Positions 10,472 to 20,350 are shown, numbered from the stretch's first letter. The stretch is 64,000 nt of DNA from Williamsia maris (GCF_024171815.1 NZ_JAMTCJ010000003.1:744001-808000), one strand, 5' to 3'. Notes: generated by a model not told the origin, from the letters alone. Program-made: numbers and translations.

Positions 10472-10555
10472 ACCCTAACGCCCGTGGCGGTGGATGTCGG
10501 TGCAATGCGCGCGATCCGGACATGGGCGCGATCCGGTCAGCGGGCTCGTGCGGCG

Positions 10556-11368
10556 TCAGGGCATCCAGCCCGGCCCGCGCATGGTCTCCAGGAGCTGGTT
10601 CACCGCGTGTCCCATCCGGTCCCCCGAACCGGGTGCGATCGTCGTCCACATCCGGCCGTCGCGGGCGATGCTGGGTTCGGCGATGATCCGGCCGTGGTCG
10701 GTGTCGTAGACCGACACCGTTCCCGACGACTCGGTGCGGACGCCATCGACGGTCGAGGTGGCGACCAGGTCTCCACGCACGCGGCAGGTCTCGAACGCCA
10801 GCGACATGGTGTGGGCGTCGGCCCGGGTAGCTCCGACCGCACAGAAGCAGGCCGCATAGTCATCGATGCACTCACAGCGGTCGAGTCGGTCGCGGAGCTC
10901 GTTGGTGGGCACGCTGAGCCCGGCGAACCGGGCCACCTCGGCGGCGCCGAACACCGACCCGACCACCCGTCCGATGTCGTCGACGTCGACGATCCGCGGG
11001 GCCGACAGCTCGATGGTGTCGCCCGAGCGCACCGCGAAGACGTGGTCGAAACCCCGGCGCGCGAGGCAGGCCCGGTGGATGGCCGTGTCGTCGGTGATGC
11101 AGATGTCGATCTGCGCCTCGGGCGTCCCGAGGACCGCCAGGGTCGCCTCGGTCCACGGCGTCGGCCGGGCCAGCTCGTCGACGAGTCCGACGGCGCGCAT
11201 CTGCTCGAGCGGGGCGTCGCCGACAGTCGGGCCGTCACCGGTCAGTCCGTCGGGCGGGACCAGGTCGAGCACCGAGGGCCATGCCGCGACACCGCCGGCC
11301 AGACCCAGCCGGACGAGCGCGTCCGAACTGAGCGACACCTCTGCTGCGCTCGTCGTCCTCACGTTCAC
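10556..11368 (-). CDS. ESX secretion-associated EspG-family protein
   Basis: A 270-aa soluble protein resembling the EspG chaperones that bind PE/PPE-type substrates of type VII (ESX) secretion. Features I recognise are the N-terminal LSSDALVRLGLAGG, a central beta-rich region and the C-terminal DRMGHAVNQLLETM. The start is GTG 11368, with a GGAGG about 8 nt upstream; GTG 11362 is also possible. No ecc core gene, PE/PPE or EsxA/B gene lies in the window. Its only ESX-like partner is the divergent EspI-like gene at 11680. Family call moderately sure; substrate unknown. Confidence 0.7.
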   Translation of the reverse strand: MNVRTTSAAEVSLSSDALVRLGLAGGVAAWPSVLDLVPPDGLTGDGPTVGDAPLEQMRAVGLVDELARPTPWTEATLAVLGTPEAQIDICITDDTAIHRACLARRGFDHVFAVRSGDTIELSAPRIVDVDDIGRVVGSVFGAAEVARFAGLSVPTNELRDRLDRCECIDDYAACFCAVGATRADAHTMSLAFETCRVRGDLVATSTVDGVRTESSGTVSVYDTDHGRIIAEPSIARDGRMWTTIAPGSGDRMGHAVNQLLETMRGPGWMP

Positions 11369-11679
11369 CCGTACGACCTCCCCCGGCGGAGCTGCGCGGC
11401 CACACCGCGTGCACAGATGGTGCCACAGGCCACCACCGTGGGTGCCGGATGCGAGCGGCTCATGGGCAGATTCACCGTCTCGCGCGGATTCGGTTGTGGA
11501 CGGAGACGATGCTGTGCACACATCGGGTGTCCATCGTCGGCGAGATTGCCGGTAGTAAACTCGTCCTGCCGGCTGCTCGGGGACTCCCCGGGCCCGGCGG
11601 GGGGTCGGGTTCGAGACGCACGGCTTCACCGCGGACGACACATTTGCGCCGGTCACGTCATCGTCAGGGGAATCTTGCA
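11369..11679. other. Divergent control region between the EspG-like and EspI-like genes
   Basis: This 311-bp stretch has no convincing gene. On the plus strand TAAACT (11556-11561) could be a -10 for the EspI-like gene, with only a weak -35 about 17 nt before it and a leader of about 110 nt. The minus-strand promoter for the EspG-like gene is not obvious. AT content is locally raised around 11500-11560. Confidence 0.4.
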
Positions 11680-13290
11680 GTGAGTTTCGACAACAACGGC
11701 ACACCTCCGTGGCTACGAACCGGCGCCGGGGACGAACGTGACGGATCCGCATCCGAGGCCGCCGACACCTCGGCCGCGCAGGACCCCGATCAACGATCGG
11801 CCGGGCGTCACATGGACCACGAGACCGCCCCCGACGGGGCAGGCACCCCGGAGTTCGACTCCATCGAGCGCGAAACCTCCACACCACCGCACACCGCTCC
11901 CCCGTCCTGGCTGCCGGACGGTCCGCCGCAGCGCGCCGAGGGCCTCGACGACGCGACGCGATGGATCCCGACCGTCGGGTCCGACGCACCGCCGCCGACA
12001 CCGCCCTTCGACCGGCCCGGCCCGGCCGATCCGCCCCCCTACTCCTCGTCACCCCAGTACGACCAGCCCTCGTACCCGCAGAACCCGCAGTACGGTCAGC
12101 CGCCGTTCCCGCCCCAGTTCGAGCAGCACCGTCCCCCGTTCGACCCCGGCCCCGGTCAGCACGAGCCCCAGTTCGCGCCCGGCCCGCCACCCGGGCAGGG
12201 CGCCCCGTGGCACAACGGACCGCAGGGGCAGAACGGGCAGCAGGGTCCCGGCCCCGAGGCCCCGCAGCACCAGCCGCCGATCAACCCCGCGTCGGATCCG
12301 TTCGGACGTCCCCCGGGTTCATCGGCGCCGGCGGAGAACCGGCCGGGACGATCGTCGATCGACGAGGTCGCGTTGCTGCGCAAAGCCCGTCGCGCCCCGG
12401 GCAGCGGGTGGCGTCGCGCCGTGCACCGGATCTCGGCGGGCGCGATCAACCCCGGTGACTCCCCCGACGACCTCTACTACCAACAGCTCGTCGAACGCGT
12501 GAACCGGCCGGTCCGCGGCGACTACCGGATCGCCGTCCTCTCGCTCAAGGGTGGCGTCGGCAAGACGACCACCACGGTCGGCCTCGGATCGATCTACTCC
12601 TCGCTGCGCGGGGACCGGGTCATCGCGGTCGACGCGAACCCCGACCTCGGCACGCTGGCCCAGCGGATCCCGCAGCAGACACGGTCCACCGTTCGCGATC
12701 TGCTCGCCGACACCTCGATCTACCGGTACTCCGACGTCCGGGCCCACACATCGCAGAGTCCGAGCCGCCTGGAAGTCCTTGCCTCCGAACGGGATCCGGC
12801 CGTCGCCGAGGCCTTCAGCGAACAGGACTACCGCGGCGTGATGCGCGTCCTGCAGCGGTTCTACAACATCATCCTCACCGACTGCGGCACCGGACTGAGC
12901 CACTCGGCGATGAACGGTGTCCTCGACCTGGCCAACGCGTTGATCCTGGTCAGCTCACCGGCGATCGACGGCGCACGCAGCGCGGGCGCGACGTTGGACT
13001 GGCTGCAGGCACACGGCTACGGCCACCTCGTCAGCCGCGCGGTCGTGGTCCTGAGCTCGTCGCGATCGGGCGCGTCGACCATCGACACCAAGCAGCTCAG
13101 TCAGCACTTCCTGACCCGGTGCCGCGCGGTGCAGATGATCCCGTTCGACGATCACCTCGCCGAGGGCGCCGAGATGGACCTCGAGCTGCTGGGCAAGGGC
13201 ACCCATCGGGCGCTGGTCGAGTTGGCCGCGACCGTCGCCGACGACTTCTCCTCGACCAACCTGCGTCGGACGGATCCGTTCTATCAGTGA
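11680..13290 (+). CDS. EspI-like ESX-associated protein with MinD/ParA-type ATPase domain
   Basis: A 536-aa protein in two parts. Residues 1-about 225 are disordered and rich in Pro, Gln, Gly and Tyr, with YPQNPQYGQPPFPPQ-like repeats. Residues about 280-530 form a SIMIBI ATPase with deviant Walker A KGGVGKT (290-296) and the DANPDLGTLAQR motif. This architecture matches EspI and related ESX-associated MinD-like proteins. The GTG at 11680 is preceded by AGGGG. Divergent from the EspG-like gene, and its last 7 nt overlap the convergent DedA gene. Role in secretion is inferred; a ParA-like positioning role is the alternative. Confidence 0.75.
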   Translation: MSFDNNGTPPWLRTGAGDERDGSASEAADTSAAQDPDQRSAGRHMDHETAPDGAGTPEFDSIERETSTPPHTAPPSWLPDGPPQRAEGLDDATRWIPTVGSDAPPPTPPFDRPGPADPPPYSSSPQYDQPSYPQNPQYGQPPFPPQFEQHRPPFDPGPGQHEPQFAPGPPPGQGAPWHNGPQGQNGQQGPGPEAPQHQPPINPASDPFGRPPGSSAPAENRPGRSSIDEVALLRKARRAPGSGWRRAVHRISAGAINPGDSPDDLYYQQLVERVNRPVRGDYRIAVLSLKGGVGKTTTTVGLGSIYSSLRGDRVIAVDANPDLGTLAQRIPQQTRSTVRDLLADTSIYRYSDVRAHTSQSPSRLEVLASERDPAVAEAFSEQDYRGVMRVLQRFYNIILTDCGTGLSHSAMNGVLDLANALILVSSPAIDGARSAGATLDWLQAHGYGHLVSRAVVVLSSSRSGASTIDTKQLSQHFLTRCRAVQMIPFDDHLAEGAEMDLELLGKGTHRALVELAATVADDFSSTNLRRTDPFYQ

Positions 13291-13985
13291 CCGCGGGCGG
13301 TGACCGGCCGCTCGTCGGCCTCGGTCGCCGCCACGTCCGGCATGACGTCGTCGGGCGCCTCGGCGCGGTTCGCCCGGCGACGCGCGAGTCCGCGGCGGAT
13401 GAGGTGGACGGTGATGGGCACGATCACCGTGGCCGCCGACGCCATGATCATCAGGTCGATGTTCTCGGCGATGATCGTCACGTCGCCCAGCAGGTAGCCG
13501 AGCACGATGATCCCGGCGCCCCAGAAGGTGCTGCCCAGGACGGAGAAGATCGTGAAGTCCCGATGGCGCATCCGGGTGAACCCGGCGAGCAGCGGGACCA
13601 GGGTCCGCACGATGCCGATGAAGCGCCCGAAGAACACCGTCAGGGGCCCGTACCGCTCGAAGAACCGGTGGGTCCGGTCGACGGGTTCGGGGCCGATGAA
13701 CCGCATGACCCGTCCCTGCAGCACCCCGGCCCCCAGCCGGCGTCCGATGAAGTAGCCGCACTGGTCGCCGAGCGCGGCCGACAGCGGTACGAGCACACAC
13801 GGCAGCCACAGCGGGGCGTACGGATCAGGTTGTGCGGCAAGAATTCCCGCGGTGAAGAGCAGGGAGTCGCCGGGGAAGACGAACCCGACGAGGACACCGG
13901 TCTCCAAGAACACCAGCACGCAGAGACCGATCAGTCCGCCCGTTGCCATGAAAGAGCTCACGTCGAACGGGTTCACTGCTCCCAC
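13284..13985 (-). CDS. DedA-family membrane protein
   Basis: A 233-aa protein with the DedA/SNARE-associated hallmarks: an early re-entrant motif (ETGVLVGFVFPGDSLLF), GDQCGYFIGRRLG, and the RFIGIVRTLVPLLAG block, plus four or more hydrophobic segments. DedA proteins move lipids such as undecaprenyl phosphate between leaflets. The C-terminal 35 residues are charged and probably cytoplasmic. Its 3' end overlaps that of the EspI-like gene by 7 nt, convergently. Confidence 0.88.
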   Translation of the reverse strand: MGAVNPFDVSSFMATGGLIGLCVLVFLETGVLVGFVFPGDSLLFTAGILAAQPDPYAPLWLPCVLVPLSAALGDQCGYFIGRRLGAGVLQGRVMRFIGPEPVDRTHRFFERYGPLTVFFGRFIGIVRTLVPLLAGFTRMRHRDFTIFSVLGSTFWGAGIIVLGYLLGDVTIIAENIDLMIMASAATVIVPITVHLIRRGLARRRANRAEAPDDVMPDVAATEADERPVTARGH

Positions 13986-14171
13986 GATACCGAGATCGGC
14001 GTCGTCCGCCCGGGCGGTCAGCAGGTTTCACCGTCCCGAGTCCGGGAGTTCATCCCCCGGTCATCCGTACCGATCGGCGCCCGTGGTCAGCGGGTGCGGC
14101 CAACCTGGGGTTCACTGGGAGTCGACGCGGTGTCACAGACGAGGCCGCTCCGGAGAGCGAGGAGTGGCCCC

Positions 14172-15224
14172 GTGGCGAAATCGACGGTGTTGCGCCCTGT
14201 CCCGACCTCAGCCCAGTCGGTCGAGTTCAAGACGATCCACGGGTATCGGCGTGCCTACCGCGTGGCCGGCAGCGGACCCGCACTGCTGCTCATCCACGGC
14301 ATCGGCGACAACTCGTCGACGTGGACCGAGGTCATCGACATGCTCGCCCAGCACTACACGATCATCGCGCCGGACCTGCTCGGACACGGGCTGTCGGACA
14401 AGCCCCGTGCAGACTATTCGGTGGCGGCCTACGCCAACGGCATGCGGGACCTGCTGTCGGTGCTGAACATCCGCCGTGTGACGGTCGTCGGCCACTCCCT
14501 CGGCGGCGGTGTGGCGATGCAGTTCTGCTACCAGTTCCCCGAGTTCGTCGAACGCCTGGTGCTCGTGGCCGCCGGCGGCGTCACCCGCGATGTGAGCCCG
14601 CTGCTGCGACTGCTCGCACTCCCGGGCTTCGACCAGGCCATCGCCGGGCTGCGTCTACCCGGACTCGTCCCGGCGGCCCATCTCGTCGGGCGATGTACCG
14701 CGGCGCTCGCCCGCACCTCGCGGATCCGGTCGTTGCCCGCCCCCGCGGCCGTGCGCAGCCAGCTGCACGATGCGGTCGAGGTGATGCGCATCGTCAACGG
14801 GCTCATCGACCCCACCGCACACTCGGCGTTCATCCGCACCCTGCGGGCGGTGGTCGACTGGCGGGGTCAGGTGGTCACCATGCTCGACCGCAGCTACCTG
14901 ACCGAGCGCCTCCCGGTGATGCTGGTGTGGGGTACCGACGACACCGTCATCCCCTACGCCCATGCGCTGCTCGCCCATTCGGCCATGCCGCATTCCACCC
15001 TCGCCACCTTCGCCGGCGCCGGGCACTTCCCGTACCACGACGACCCGACCCGCTTCGTGGACCTCGTCGAGCAGTTCGTGACGAGCACGACGCCGATGGT
15101 GCACGATCCCCTCGAATGGTCGCGTCTGCTCAGCGCCGGCGCGGCCACCGCCGACCTCACGGGCGACGAGTCGGTGCAGTTGGCGGTGCTCGACGCGATG
15201 GCCGAGGAACGCAGCGCCACCTGA
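14172..15224 (+). CDS. Alpha/beta hydrolase
   Basis: A 350-aa alpha/beta-fold hydrolase. Visible are the oxyanion loop HGIGDNSSTW (about 42-51), nucleophile elbow GHSLGG with Ser109, acid in VWGTDDTVIPY and His in GAGHFPYHD. The substrate is unknown; actinobacterial relatives act on esters, epoxides or lipids. GTG 14172 is chosen because GAGGAG lies 7 nt upstream. The long apparent upstream extension is out-of-frame with any known homologue and overlaps the DedA gene. A C-terminal tail of about 50 residues follows the catalytic domain. Confidence 0.87.
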   Translation: MAKSTVLRPVPTSAQSVEFKTIHGYRRAYRVAGSGPALLLIHGIGDNSSTWTEVIDMLAQHYTIIAPDLLGHGLSDKPRADYSVAAYANGMRDLLSVLNIRRVTVVGHSLGGGVAMQFCYQFPEFVERLVLVAAGGVTRDVSPLLRLLALPGFDQAIAGLRLPGLVPAAHLVGRCTAALARTSRIRSLPAPAAVRSQLHDAVEVMRIVNGLIDPTAHSAFIRTLRAVVDWRGQVVTMLDRSYLTERLPVMLVWGTDDTVIPYAHALLAHSAMPHSTLATFAGAGHFPYHDDPTRFVDLVEQFVTSTTPMVHDPLEWSRLLSAGAATADLTGDESVQLAVLDAMAEERSAT

Positions 15225-15273
15225 GCGACCTCATCGACGCACACGGCCACCGGGGACGTGGGACCATCGACGC

Positions 15274-15801
15274 ATGACCGAGACCCCAGATCCCGCCCCG
15301 GACGGCTGGTCGGCGACGCCTCCCTACGGCGCTCCGTCATACGACCCGTCGCAGTACGGCACCCCGCAATACGGCCAACAGGCGTACCCGGGTCAGTCGC
15401 TGCCACCCCAGGGGTACCCGACCGCGCCGTACGCGCAGCAGCCCCCGGCACCGGGCTACGGGCAGCCCGGATACTCGGTACCCGGATTCGCCGGTATCGC
15501 CGACCCGTGGGCGCCCTTCGGGCGTGACCCGGCGACCGGCACCCCGCTGTCGGACAAGTCCAAGACGAGCGCGGGACTGCTGCAGTTGTTCCTCGGCGGG
15601 TTCGGTGCGGGTCGGTTCTACCTGGGCCACAACGGGATCGCGATCGCGCAGCTCATCACGCTGATCCTCGGATGGGTGACGGTGTTCTTCGTCGTCGGGG
15701 TGCTCATTTTGCTCGCGCTCGGCATCTGGACCCTGGTCGACGCGATCATGATGTTCTCCGGCGGCGTACGCGACAGCCGCGGGCAGATCCTGCGGCCCTG
15801 A
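15274..15801 (+). CDS. TM2-domain membrane protein with Pro/Tyr/Gln-rich N-terminus
   Basis: A 175-aa protein. Residues 1-about 85 are low-complexity (YGAPSYDPSQYGTPQYGQQ). Residues about 98-165 form a TM2 domain: LFLGGFGAGRFYLGHNGIAIAQ as the first helix and loop, then a second hydrophobic helix, ending in LVDAIMMF. TM2 proteins are small two-helix membrane proteins of unclear function. It follows the hydrolase by 49 nt and ends 2 nt before the convergent truA. A 12-bp palindrome, CCTGACGTCAGG (15797-15808), covers both stop codons. Confidence 0.85.
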   Translation: MTETPDPAPDGWSATPPYGAPSYDPSQYGTPQYGQQAYPGQSLPPQGYPTAPYAQQPPAPGYGQPGYSVPGFAGIADPWAPFGRDPATGTPLSDKSKTSAGLLQLFLGGFGAGRFYLGHNGIAIAQLITLILGWVTVFFVVGVLILLALGIWTLVDAIMMFSGGVRDSRGQILRP

Positions 15802-15803
15802 CG

Positions 15804-16739
15804 TCAGGACCCGGACGGGTCCGCACCGCAGCAGCCGATCGCCCCGCGGACCTCCCGGGTGGTCTCGCCCCGCTGCGCCCACTGGTCGGCGGGCGGGTAG
15901 TCGACCCCGATGAGGGTGAGCCCACAGGCCGGGGCGACGGGGACCGAACTCGACCGACTGCGCTCGGCCAGGAGGCCGGCGCACCACTCGATGCTGCGGC
16001 GCCCCTCCCCGACCGCACCGACCGCGCCCACCAGCGAGCGCACCATCGACCAGCAGAACGCATCGGCACTGACGTGCGCGGTGAGGACGCCGTCCGGATC
16101 GGCGGACCAGTCGAACCGCTGCAGATCGCGGACGGTGGTCGCTCCCTCGCGACGTTTGCAGAACGCAGCGAAGTCGTGCAGTCCGATCAGGGTGTCCGAC
16201 GCCGCTCGCATGCGCTCGAGGTCGAGCGGTCGGGTCCAGTGCGCGGTGTCGCGGGCCCGGAGGGGTTCGGCGCCGAACGGCGCGTCGGTGAGTCGGTAGC
16301 GGTAGTGCCTGCGCAGGGCCGCGAAGCGAGCGTCGAAGTCCGACGACACCTCCTCGACGGCCTTGACCCGCGCGTCCGGGGGCAGCATCTTCGCCATCCG
16401 CCGGACCAGCATGGCCGGATCGCCGGCGATGGAGCGGGTGTCGAGCGAGGCGCGCGTGACATCGCAGTGCGCGACCTGCCCGACGGCGTGGACGCCCGCG
16501 TCGGTGCGCCCGGCCACGGTCAGGGTGATCGGCTCGCGCAGGATCGTGGTCAGTACCCGCTCGATCTCGCCGCACACCGTGCGCAGTCCCGGCTGACGGG
16601 CCCACCCGGCGAAATCGGTGCCGTCGTAACCGATGTCGAGACGCAGCCGCACGGTGTCCGACGGTGGCGTGGGACCGGCGGCCCCGGAACGACGGAACCC
16701 GCCGTCGACAGCGTCAACGGCGGGTTCGTCGGTGTTCAT
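15804..16739 (-). CDS. truA: tRNA pseudouridine(38-40) synthase TruA
   Basis: Isomerises uridines 38-40 of the tRNA anticodon arm. The 311-aa protein has the catalytic Asp in [13 protein letters not shown] (about residues 95-107), the [13 protein letters not shown] opening and [11 protein letters not shown] near the end. A non-conserved N-terminal extension of about 30 residues precedes the core. It is the last gene of the alpha operon, 18 nt after rplQ, as in mycobacteria. Confidence 0.95.
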   Translation of the reverse strand: MNTDEPAVDAVDGGFRRSGAAGPTPPSDTVRLRLDIGYDGTDFAGWARQPGLRTVCGEIERVLTTILREPITLTVAGRTDAGVHAVGQVAHCDVTRASLDTRSIAGDPAMLVRRMAKMLPPDARVKAVEEVSSDFDARFAALRRHYRYRLTDAPFGAEPLRARDTAHWTRPLDLERMRAASDTLIGLHDFAAFCKRREGATTVRDLQRFDWSADPDGVLTAHVSADAFCWSMVRSLVGAVGAVGEGRRSIEWCAGLLAERSRSSSVPVAPACGLTLIGVDYPPADQWAQRGETTREVRGAIGCCGADPSGS

Positions 16740-16757
16740 CGTGCGTGAGCGATCAGC

Positions 16758-17390
16758 TCACTTGTCGTCGGACTTCTCGTCCGACGTGGCGTCCTCGTCG
16801 GAGATCTCTGCGGCACTCTCGGCCCAGGACTCCTCGGTGGTGCCCTCGGCGACGGCGTCGGCGTTCTCGACGGCGGCGTCGGGGGCGTCGGCCTGGACCT
16901 GCGCGACGACGTTGTTGTCGTCCTGCGCGGCCTCGGCGGCCTCGGCCGGTGCGTCGGACTCCGCAGCAGCGGCCGGGGCCGCCTTCTGCGATGCGGCGAC
17001 ACGGGTGGCGCGGCTGGCCTCCGACGATGCGGTCGACCCGGTCACGAGCTCGATCACGGCCATGGGGGCGTTGTCGCCCTTGCGCGGCAGTGTCTTGACG
17101 ATGCGGGTGTAGCCACCGTCGCGATCGGCGAACGACGGCCCGATCTCGGCGAACAGCTTGTGGACGATGTCCTTGTCACGGATGTCCTTGAGCACCTCGC
17201 GACGGTGAGCCAGATTGCCCGCCTTCGCATGGGTGATCAGCTTCTCCGCGTACGGGCGCAGGCGCTTGGCCTTGGCCTCGGTCGTGGAGATCCGGTCGTG
17301 CTCGAAGAGCGCGGTGGCGAGGTTCGCCAGCATCGCCTTCTGGTGCGAGGCCGAACCGCCGAGGCGGCGCCCCTTGGTGGGCTTGGGCAT
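16758..17390 (-). CDS. rplQ: 50S ribosomal protein L17
   Basis: A 210-aa L17. The N-terminal 120 residues are the conserved core ([21 protein letters not shown], then [20 protein letters not shown]). Residues about 130-210 are an Ala/Glu/Asp-rich acidic tail, well beyond the length of enterobacterial L17; such tails are usual in mycolata. A strong AAGGAG precedes the ATG. It follows rpoA by 51 nt. Confidence 0.97.
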   Translation of the reverse strand: MPKPTKGRRLGGSASHQKAMLANLATALFEHDRISTTEAKAKRLRPYAEKLITHAKAGNLAHRREVLKDIRDKDIVHKLFAEIGPSFADRDGGYTRIVKTLPRKGDNAPMAVIELVTGSTASSEASRATRVAASQKAAPAAAAESDAPAEAAEAAQDDNNVVAQVQADAPDAAVENADAVAEGTTEESWAESAAEISDEDATSDEKSDDK

Positions 17391-17441
17391 TGATGACTCC
17401 TTGAAGAGCTCGCGGCCTCTCGGCCGGGAGAAGATGTGTGG

Positions 17442-18497
17442 TTAGAGCTGTTCGGTCTCTGCGTAGTCTTCGCCCGCATCCGCATCACCGAAGGCTGCGG
17501 GGTCGGACCAGGTGCCGGTGGCGGGGTCGTATCCCGCGACCTGCGACGGATCGAAGCTTGCCGGGCTGTCCTTGAGCGCCAACCCCAGTGCGTGCAGCTT
17601 CACCTTCACCTCGTCGATCGACTTCTGACCGAAGTTGCGGATGTCGAGCAGGTCCGACTCGGTGCGGGCAACCAGCTCGCCGACGGTGTGGACACCTTCG
17701 CGCTTGAGACAGTTGTACGACCGGACGGTCAGCTCGAGATCCTCGATCGGGAGGCTGAACGAGGCGATGTGATCGGCCTCGGCAGGCGAGGGACCGATCT
17801 CGATGCCCTCGGCCTCGACGTTCAACTCACGGGCGAGTCCGAACAGCTCCACCAGGGTCTTGCCGGCCGAGGCCAGCGCGTCCCGTGCGGTGATGGAGTT
17901 CTTGGTCTCCACGTCGAGCACCAGACGATCGAAGTCGGTGCGCTGCTCGACACGGGTGGCCTCGACCTTGTAGGTCACCTTGAGGACGGGCGAGTAGATC
18001 GAGTCGACCGGGATGCGGCCGATCTCGGCGCCCGACGCCTTGTTCTGCACGGCGGGGACGTATCCGCGACCACGCTCGACGACGAGCTCGACCTCGAGCT
18101 TGCCCTTGTCGTTCAGGGTCGCGATGTGCAGATCCGGGTTGTGCACCGTGACGCCGGCGGGCGGCACGATGTCGGCGCCGGTGACGGCACCCGGTCCCTG
18201 CTTGCGCACGTACATGGTGACCGGCTCGTCCTCTTCCGAGGAGACGACCAGACCCTTGAGGTTCAGGATGATGTCGGTGACGTCTTCCTTGACTCCCGGC
18301 ACGGTGGTGAACTCGTGCAGGACTCCGTCGATGCGGATGCTGGTGACCGCCGCGCCCGGGATGGACGACAGCAGCGTGCGCCGCAGCGAGTTACCGAGGG
18401 TGTAACCGAATCCCGGCTCGAGGGGTTCGATGACGAACTTCGACCGATCGTCGGCGACGATCTCCTCGGAGAGTGTGGGTCGCTGTGAGATGAGCAT
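17442..18497 (-). CDS. rpoA: RNA polymerase alpha subunit
   Basis: A 351-aa alpha subunit. The N-terminal dimerisation domain (1-about 230) contains [17 protein letters not shown], and a linker leads to the alpha-CTD (about 255-320: [31 protein letters not shown]) that contacts activators and UP elements. It is nearly identical to the mycobacterial protein through residue 310 and then has a variable acidic tail. AGGAGG stands 11 nt before the ATG in a 120-nt gap after rpsD. Confidence 0.98.
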   Translation of the reverse strand: MLISQRPTLSEEIVADDRSKFVIEPLEPGFGYTLGNSLRRTLLSSIPGAAVTSIRIDGVLHEFTTVPGVKEDVTDIILNLKGLVVSSEEDEPVTMYVRKQGPGAVTGADIVPPAGVTVHNPDLHIATLNDKGKLEVELVVERGRGYVPAVQNKASGAEIGRIPVDSIYSPVLKVTYKVEATRVEQRTDFDRLVLDVETKNSITARDALASAGKTLVELFGLARELNVEAEGIEIGPSPAEADHIASFSLPIEDLELTVRSYNCLKREGVHTVGELVARTESDLLDIRNFGQKSIDEVKVKLHALGLALKDSPASFDPSQVAGYDPATGTWSDPAAFGDADAGEDYAETEQL

Positions 18498-18617
18498 GTA
18501 AAGGTGTTCCTCCTGTGTGGACGTCCGCTATTTGACGCCCTAGAGACCAAACAGCATGTGCCGCTTGGGGGGGTGGAGCGATCCGCGCCGGTGGACACCG
18601 ACGCGGACCGGACCGGG

Positions 18618-19223
18618 TTACTTCGAGTAGTACTCGACGATGAGCTGCTCGGTGAGCGGCACGTCGATCTGTGCACGCGAGGGAACCGAGTGCACCAGGA
18701 TGCGCAGGGTGGACGGGACCACCTGCAGCCAACCCGGCACCACGCGATCGCCCTGGATCTCGCGGGCGATCTGGAACGGGACGGTCTGCAGCGACTTCGG
18801 ACGGACGTCGATGATGTCGTACTGCGAGACGCGGTAGCTGGGCACGTCGACGCGCACACCGTTGACGGTGAGGTGGCCGTGCGTGACCATCTGACGCGAC
18901 TGACGACGGGTGCGCGCCAGGCCGGCGCGGTACACGACGTTGTCGAGTCGGGTCTCGAGGATGGCCAGCAGTTCGTCACCGGTCTTGCCGTTGCGACGGT
19001 TCGCCTCTTCGTAGTAGCGGCGGAACTGCTTCTCCATGACGCCGTAGGTGAAGCGAGCCTTCTGCTTCTCCTGCAGCTGCATCAGGTATTCGCTCTCCTT
19101 GATCCGCGCGCGGCCGTGCTGGCCGGGCGGGTAGGGGCGACGTTCGAATGCCTGGTCTCCACCGACGAGGTCGACGCGCAGACGGCGCGACTTCTTGGTT
19201 GCGGGTCCGGTATAACGAGCCAT
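18618..19223 (-). CDS. rpsD: 30S ribosomal protein S4
   Basis: A 201-aa primary 16S-binding protein with MARYTGPATKKSRRL at the start and an S4 RNA-binding domain (RLDNVVYRAGLARTRRQSRQMVTHGH in two blocks). It lacks the N-terminal zinc-binding cysteines, so it is the C-minus form. AAGGA precedes the ATG. Part of the rpsM-rpsK-rpsD-rpoA-rplQ run. Confidence 0.98.
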   Translation of the reverse strand: MARYTGPATKKSRRLRVDLVGGDQAFERRPYPPGQHGRARIKESEYLMQLQEKQKARFTYGVMEKQFRRYYEEANRRNGKTGDELLAILETRLDNVVYRAGLARTRRQSRQMVTHGHLTVNGVRVDVPSYRVSQYDIIDVRPKSLQTVPFQIAREIQGDRVVPGWLQVVPSTLRILVHSVPSRAQIDVPLTEQLIVEYYSK

Positions 19224-19245
19224 TGTTTTTCCTTAACCTTTCCCG

Positions 19246-19653
19246 CTAGACCCGGCGCCGCTTGGGCGGTCGGCAGCCGTTGTGGGGTGCTGGGGTGACG
19301 TCGGAGATCGTGCCGACCTCCAGGCCGGCGGCCTGCAGTGAACGGATCGCGGTCTCGCGGCCCGAACCCGGGCCCTTCACGAAGACGTCGACCTTCTTGA
19401 CGCCGTGCTCCTGCGCCTTGCGGGCGGCGTTCTCGGCCGCGAGCTGCGCGGCGAACGGGGTGCTCTTACGCGAACCCTTGAAGCCGACGTGTCCCGACGA
19501 GGCCCACGCGATGACGTTGCCCGCGGGGTCGGTGATCGAGACGATCGTGTTGTTGAACGTGGACTTGATGTGCGCGCTGCCGTGCGGGACGTTCTTCTTC
19601 TCGCGACGCCGCGTGCCCTTCTTGGGGCCCGCACTACGTGACTTGGGGGGCAT
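19246..19653 (-). CDS. rpsK: 30S ribosomal protein S11
   Basis: A 135-aa platform protein with the signature [30 protein letters not shown] and the C-terminal [13 protein letters not shown]. The ATG overlaps the rpsM stop (TAATG), so the two are coupled. Confidence 0.98.
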   Translation of the reverse strand: MPPKSRSAGPKKGTRRREKKNVPHGSAHIKSTFNNTIVSITDPAGNVIAWASSGHVGFKGSRKSTPFAAQLAAENAARKAQEHGVKKVDVFVKGPGSGRETAIRSLQAAGLEVGTISDVTPAPHNGCRPPKRRRV

Positions 19654-20021
19654 TACTTCTTCTTCCCGGCGATGGTCTTCTTGGGTCCCTTACGGGTGCG
19701 GGCGTTGGTCTTGGTGCGCTGTCCACGGACGGGCAGACCACGGCGATGCCGGATCCCCTGGTAGCAGCCGATCTCGATCTTTCGACGGATATCGCCCTGC
19801 ACCTCGCGTCGCAGGTCACCTTCGACCTTCACCGAGGCTTCGATGTACTCACGAAGCTTCGCGACATCGGCGTCGGTCAGATCCTTGGCGCGGAGGTCGG
19901 CGCTGAGTCCGGTTCCGGCCAGGATTTCCTTCGAGGTGGTGCGACCCACCCCGTAGATGTATGTCAGTGCGATCTCCAAGCGCTTCTCACGCGGGAGGTC
20001 TACACCAGAAACACGTGCCAT
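19653..20021 (-). CDS. rpsM: 30S ribosomal protein S13
   Basis: A 122-aa protein of the 30S head: [21 protein letters not shown] at the start, then helix-hairpin-helix [13 protein letters not shown] and the basic tail [19 protein letters not shown] 215-nt gap separates it from rpmJ. In that gap a short hairpin (20086-20104, CTCCGG/CCGGAG) could fold in the leader. Confidence 0.98.
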   Translation of the reverse strand: MARVSGVDLPREKRLEIALTYIYGVGRTTSKEILAGTGLSADLRAKDLTDADVAKLREYIEASVKVEGDLRREVQGDIRRKIEIGCYQGIRHRRGLPVRGQRTKTNARTRKGPKKTIAGKKK

Positions 20022-20085
20022 CTGGCATTTCCTTTTCGTTTCGAAGGTCTGCTCCCAGTCCGTCCCCGCGAATCGAGATCCGGGG

Positions 20086-20104
20086 CTCCGGCCTTCGTCC
20101 GGAG
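20086..20104 (-). other. Small hairpin in the rpmJ-rpsM intergenic leader
   Basis: CTCCGG (20086-20091) and CCGGAG (20099-20104) pair across a 7-nt loop about 65 nt upstream of rpsM. It could be a processing or regulatory structure in this 215-nt gap. I see no S4-type pseudoknot that I could defend. Confidence 0.3.
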
Positions 20105-20236
20105 GTGGGCGATCACGCGAATGTGGTCGCTGGTGTTGGGAGTTCCATGTGGTGCTCGATATTCAGTTGTGTCGCGCTTTTCAGGTGTTACTGACAAGCG
20201 ATCTGTGATGCGACCTTCGGCCGTATCGAGTGCAGA

Positions 20237-20350
20237 TCAGCCCTGACGCTGCTTGTGGCGCAGGTTGTCGCAGATCACCATGACCCGACCGTTACGACGG
20301 ATCACCTTGCACTTCTCACAGATCGGCTTGACGCTCGGCTTGACCTTCAC
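20237..20350 (-). CDS. rpmJ: 50S ribosomal protein L36
   Basis: A 37-aa protein starting at GTG 20350. Zn ligands C11, C14, C27 and H32 are all present ([22 protein letters not shown]), so this is the zinc-containing form. It ends KQRQG. It lies between infA and rpsM, as in most actinobacteria. Confidence 0.96.
   Translation of the reverse strand: MKVKPSVKPICEKCKVIRRNGRVMVICDNLRHKQRQG

Noticed and set aside
10556-12190. Extension of the EspG-like gene to 544 aa
   Set aside because: The upstream part is antisense to the EspI-like gene and the control region, with Arg-rich shadow composition.
13119-14171. Extension of the alpha/beta hydrolase to 701 aa
   Set aside because: Overlaps the DedA gene in antisense; the ribosome-binding site at 14172 fits the domain start.
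18535-18617. G-rich run before rpoA as a regulatory element
   Set aside because: A single run of seven G without partner runs for a quadruplex; it probably has no function.
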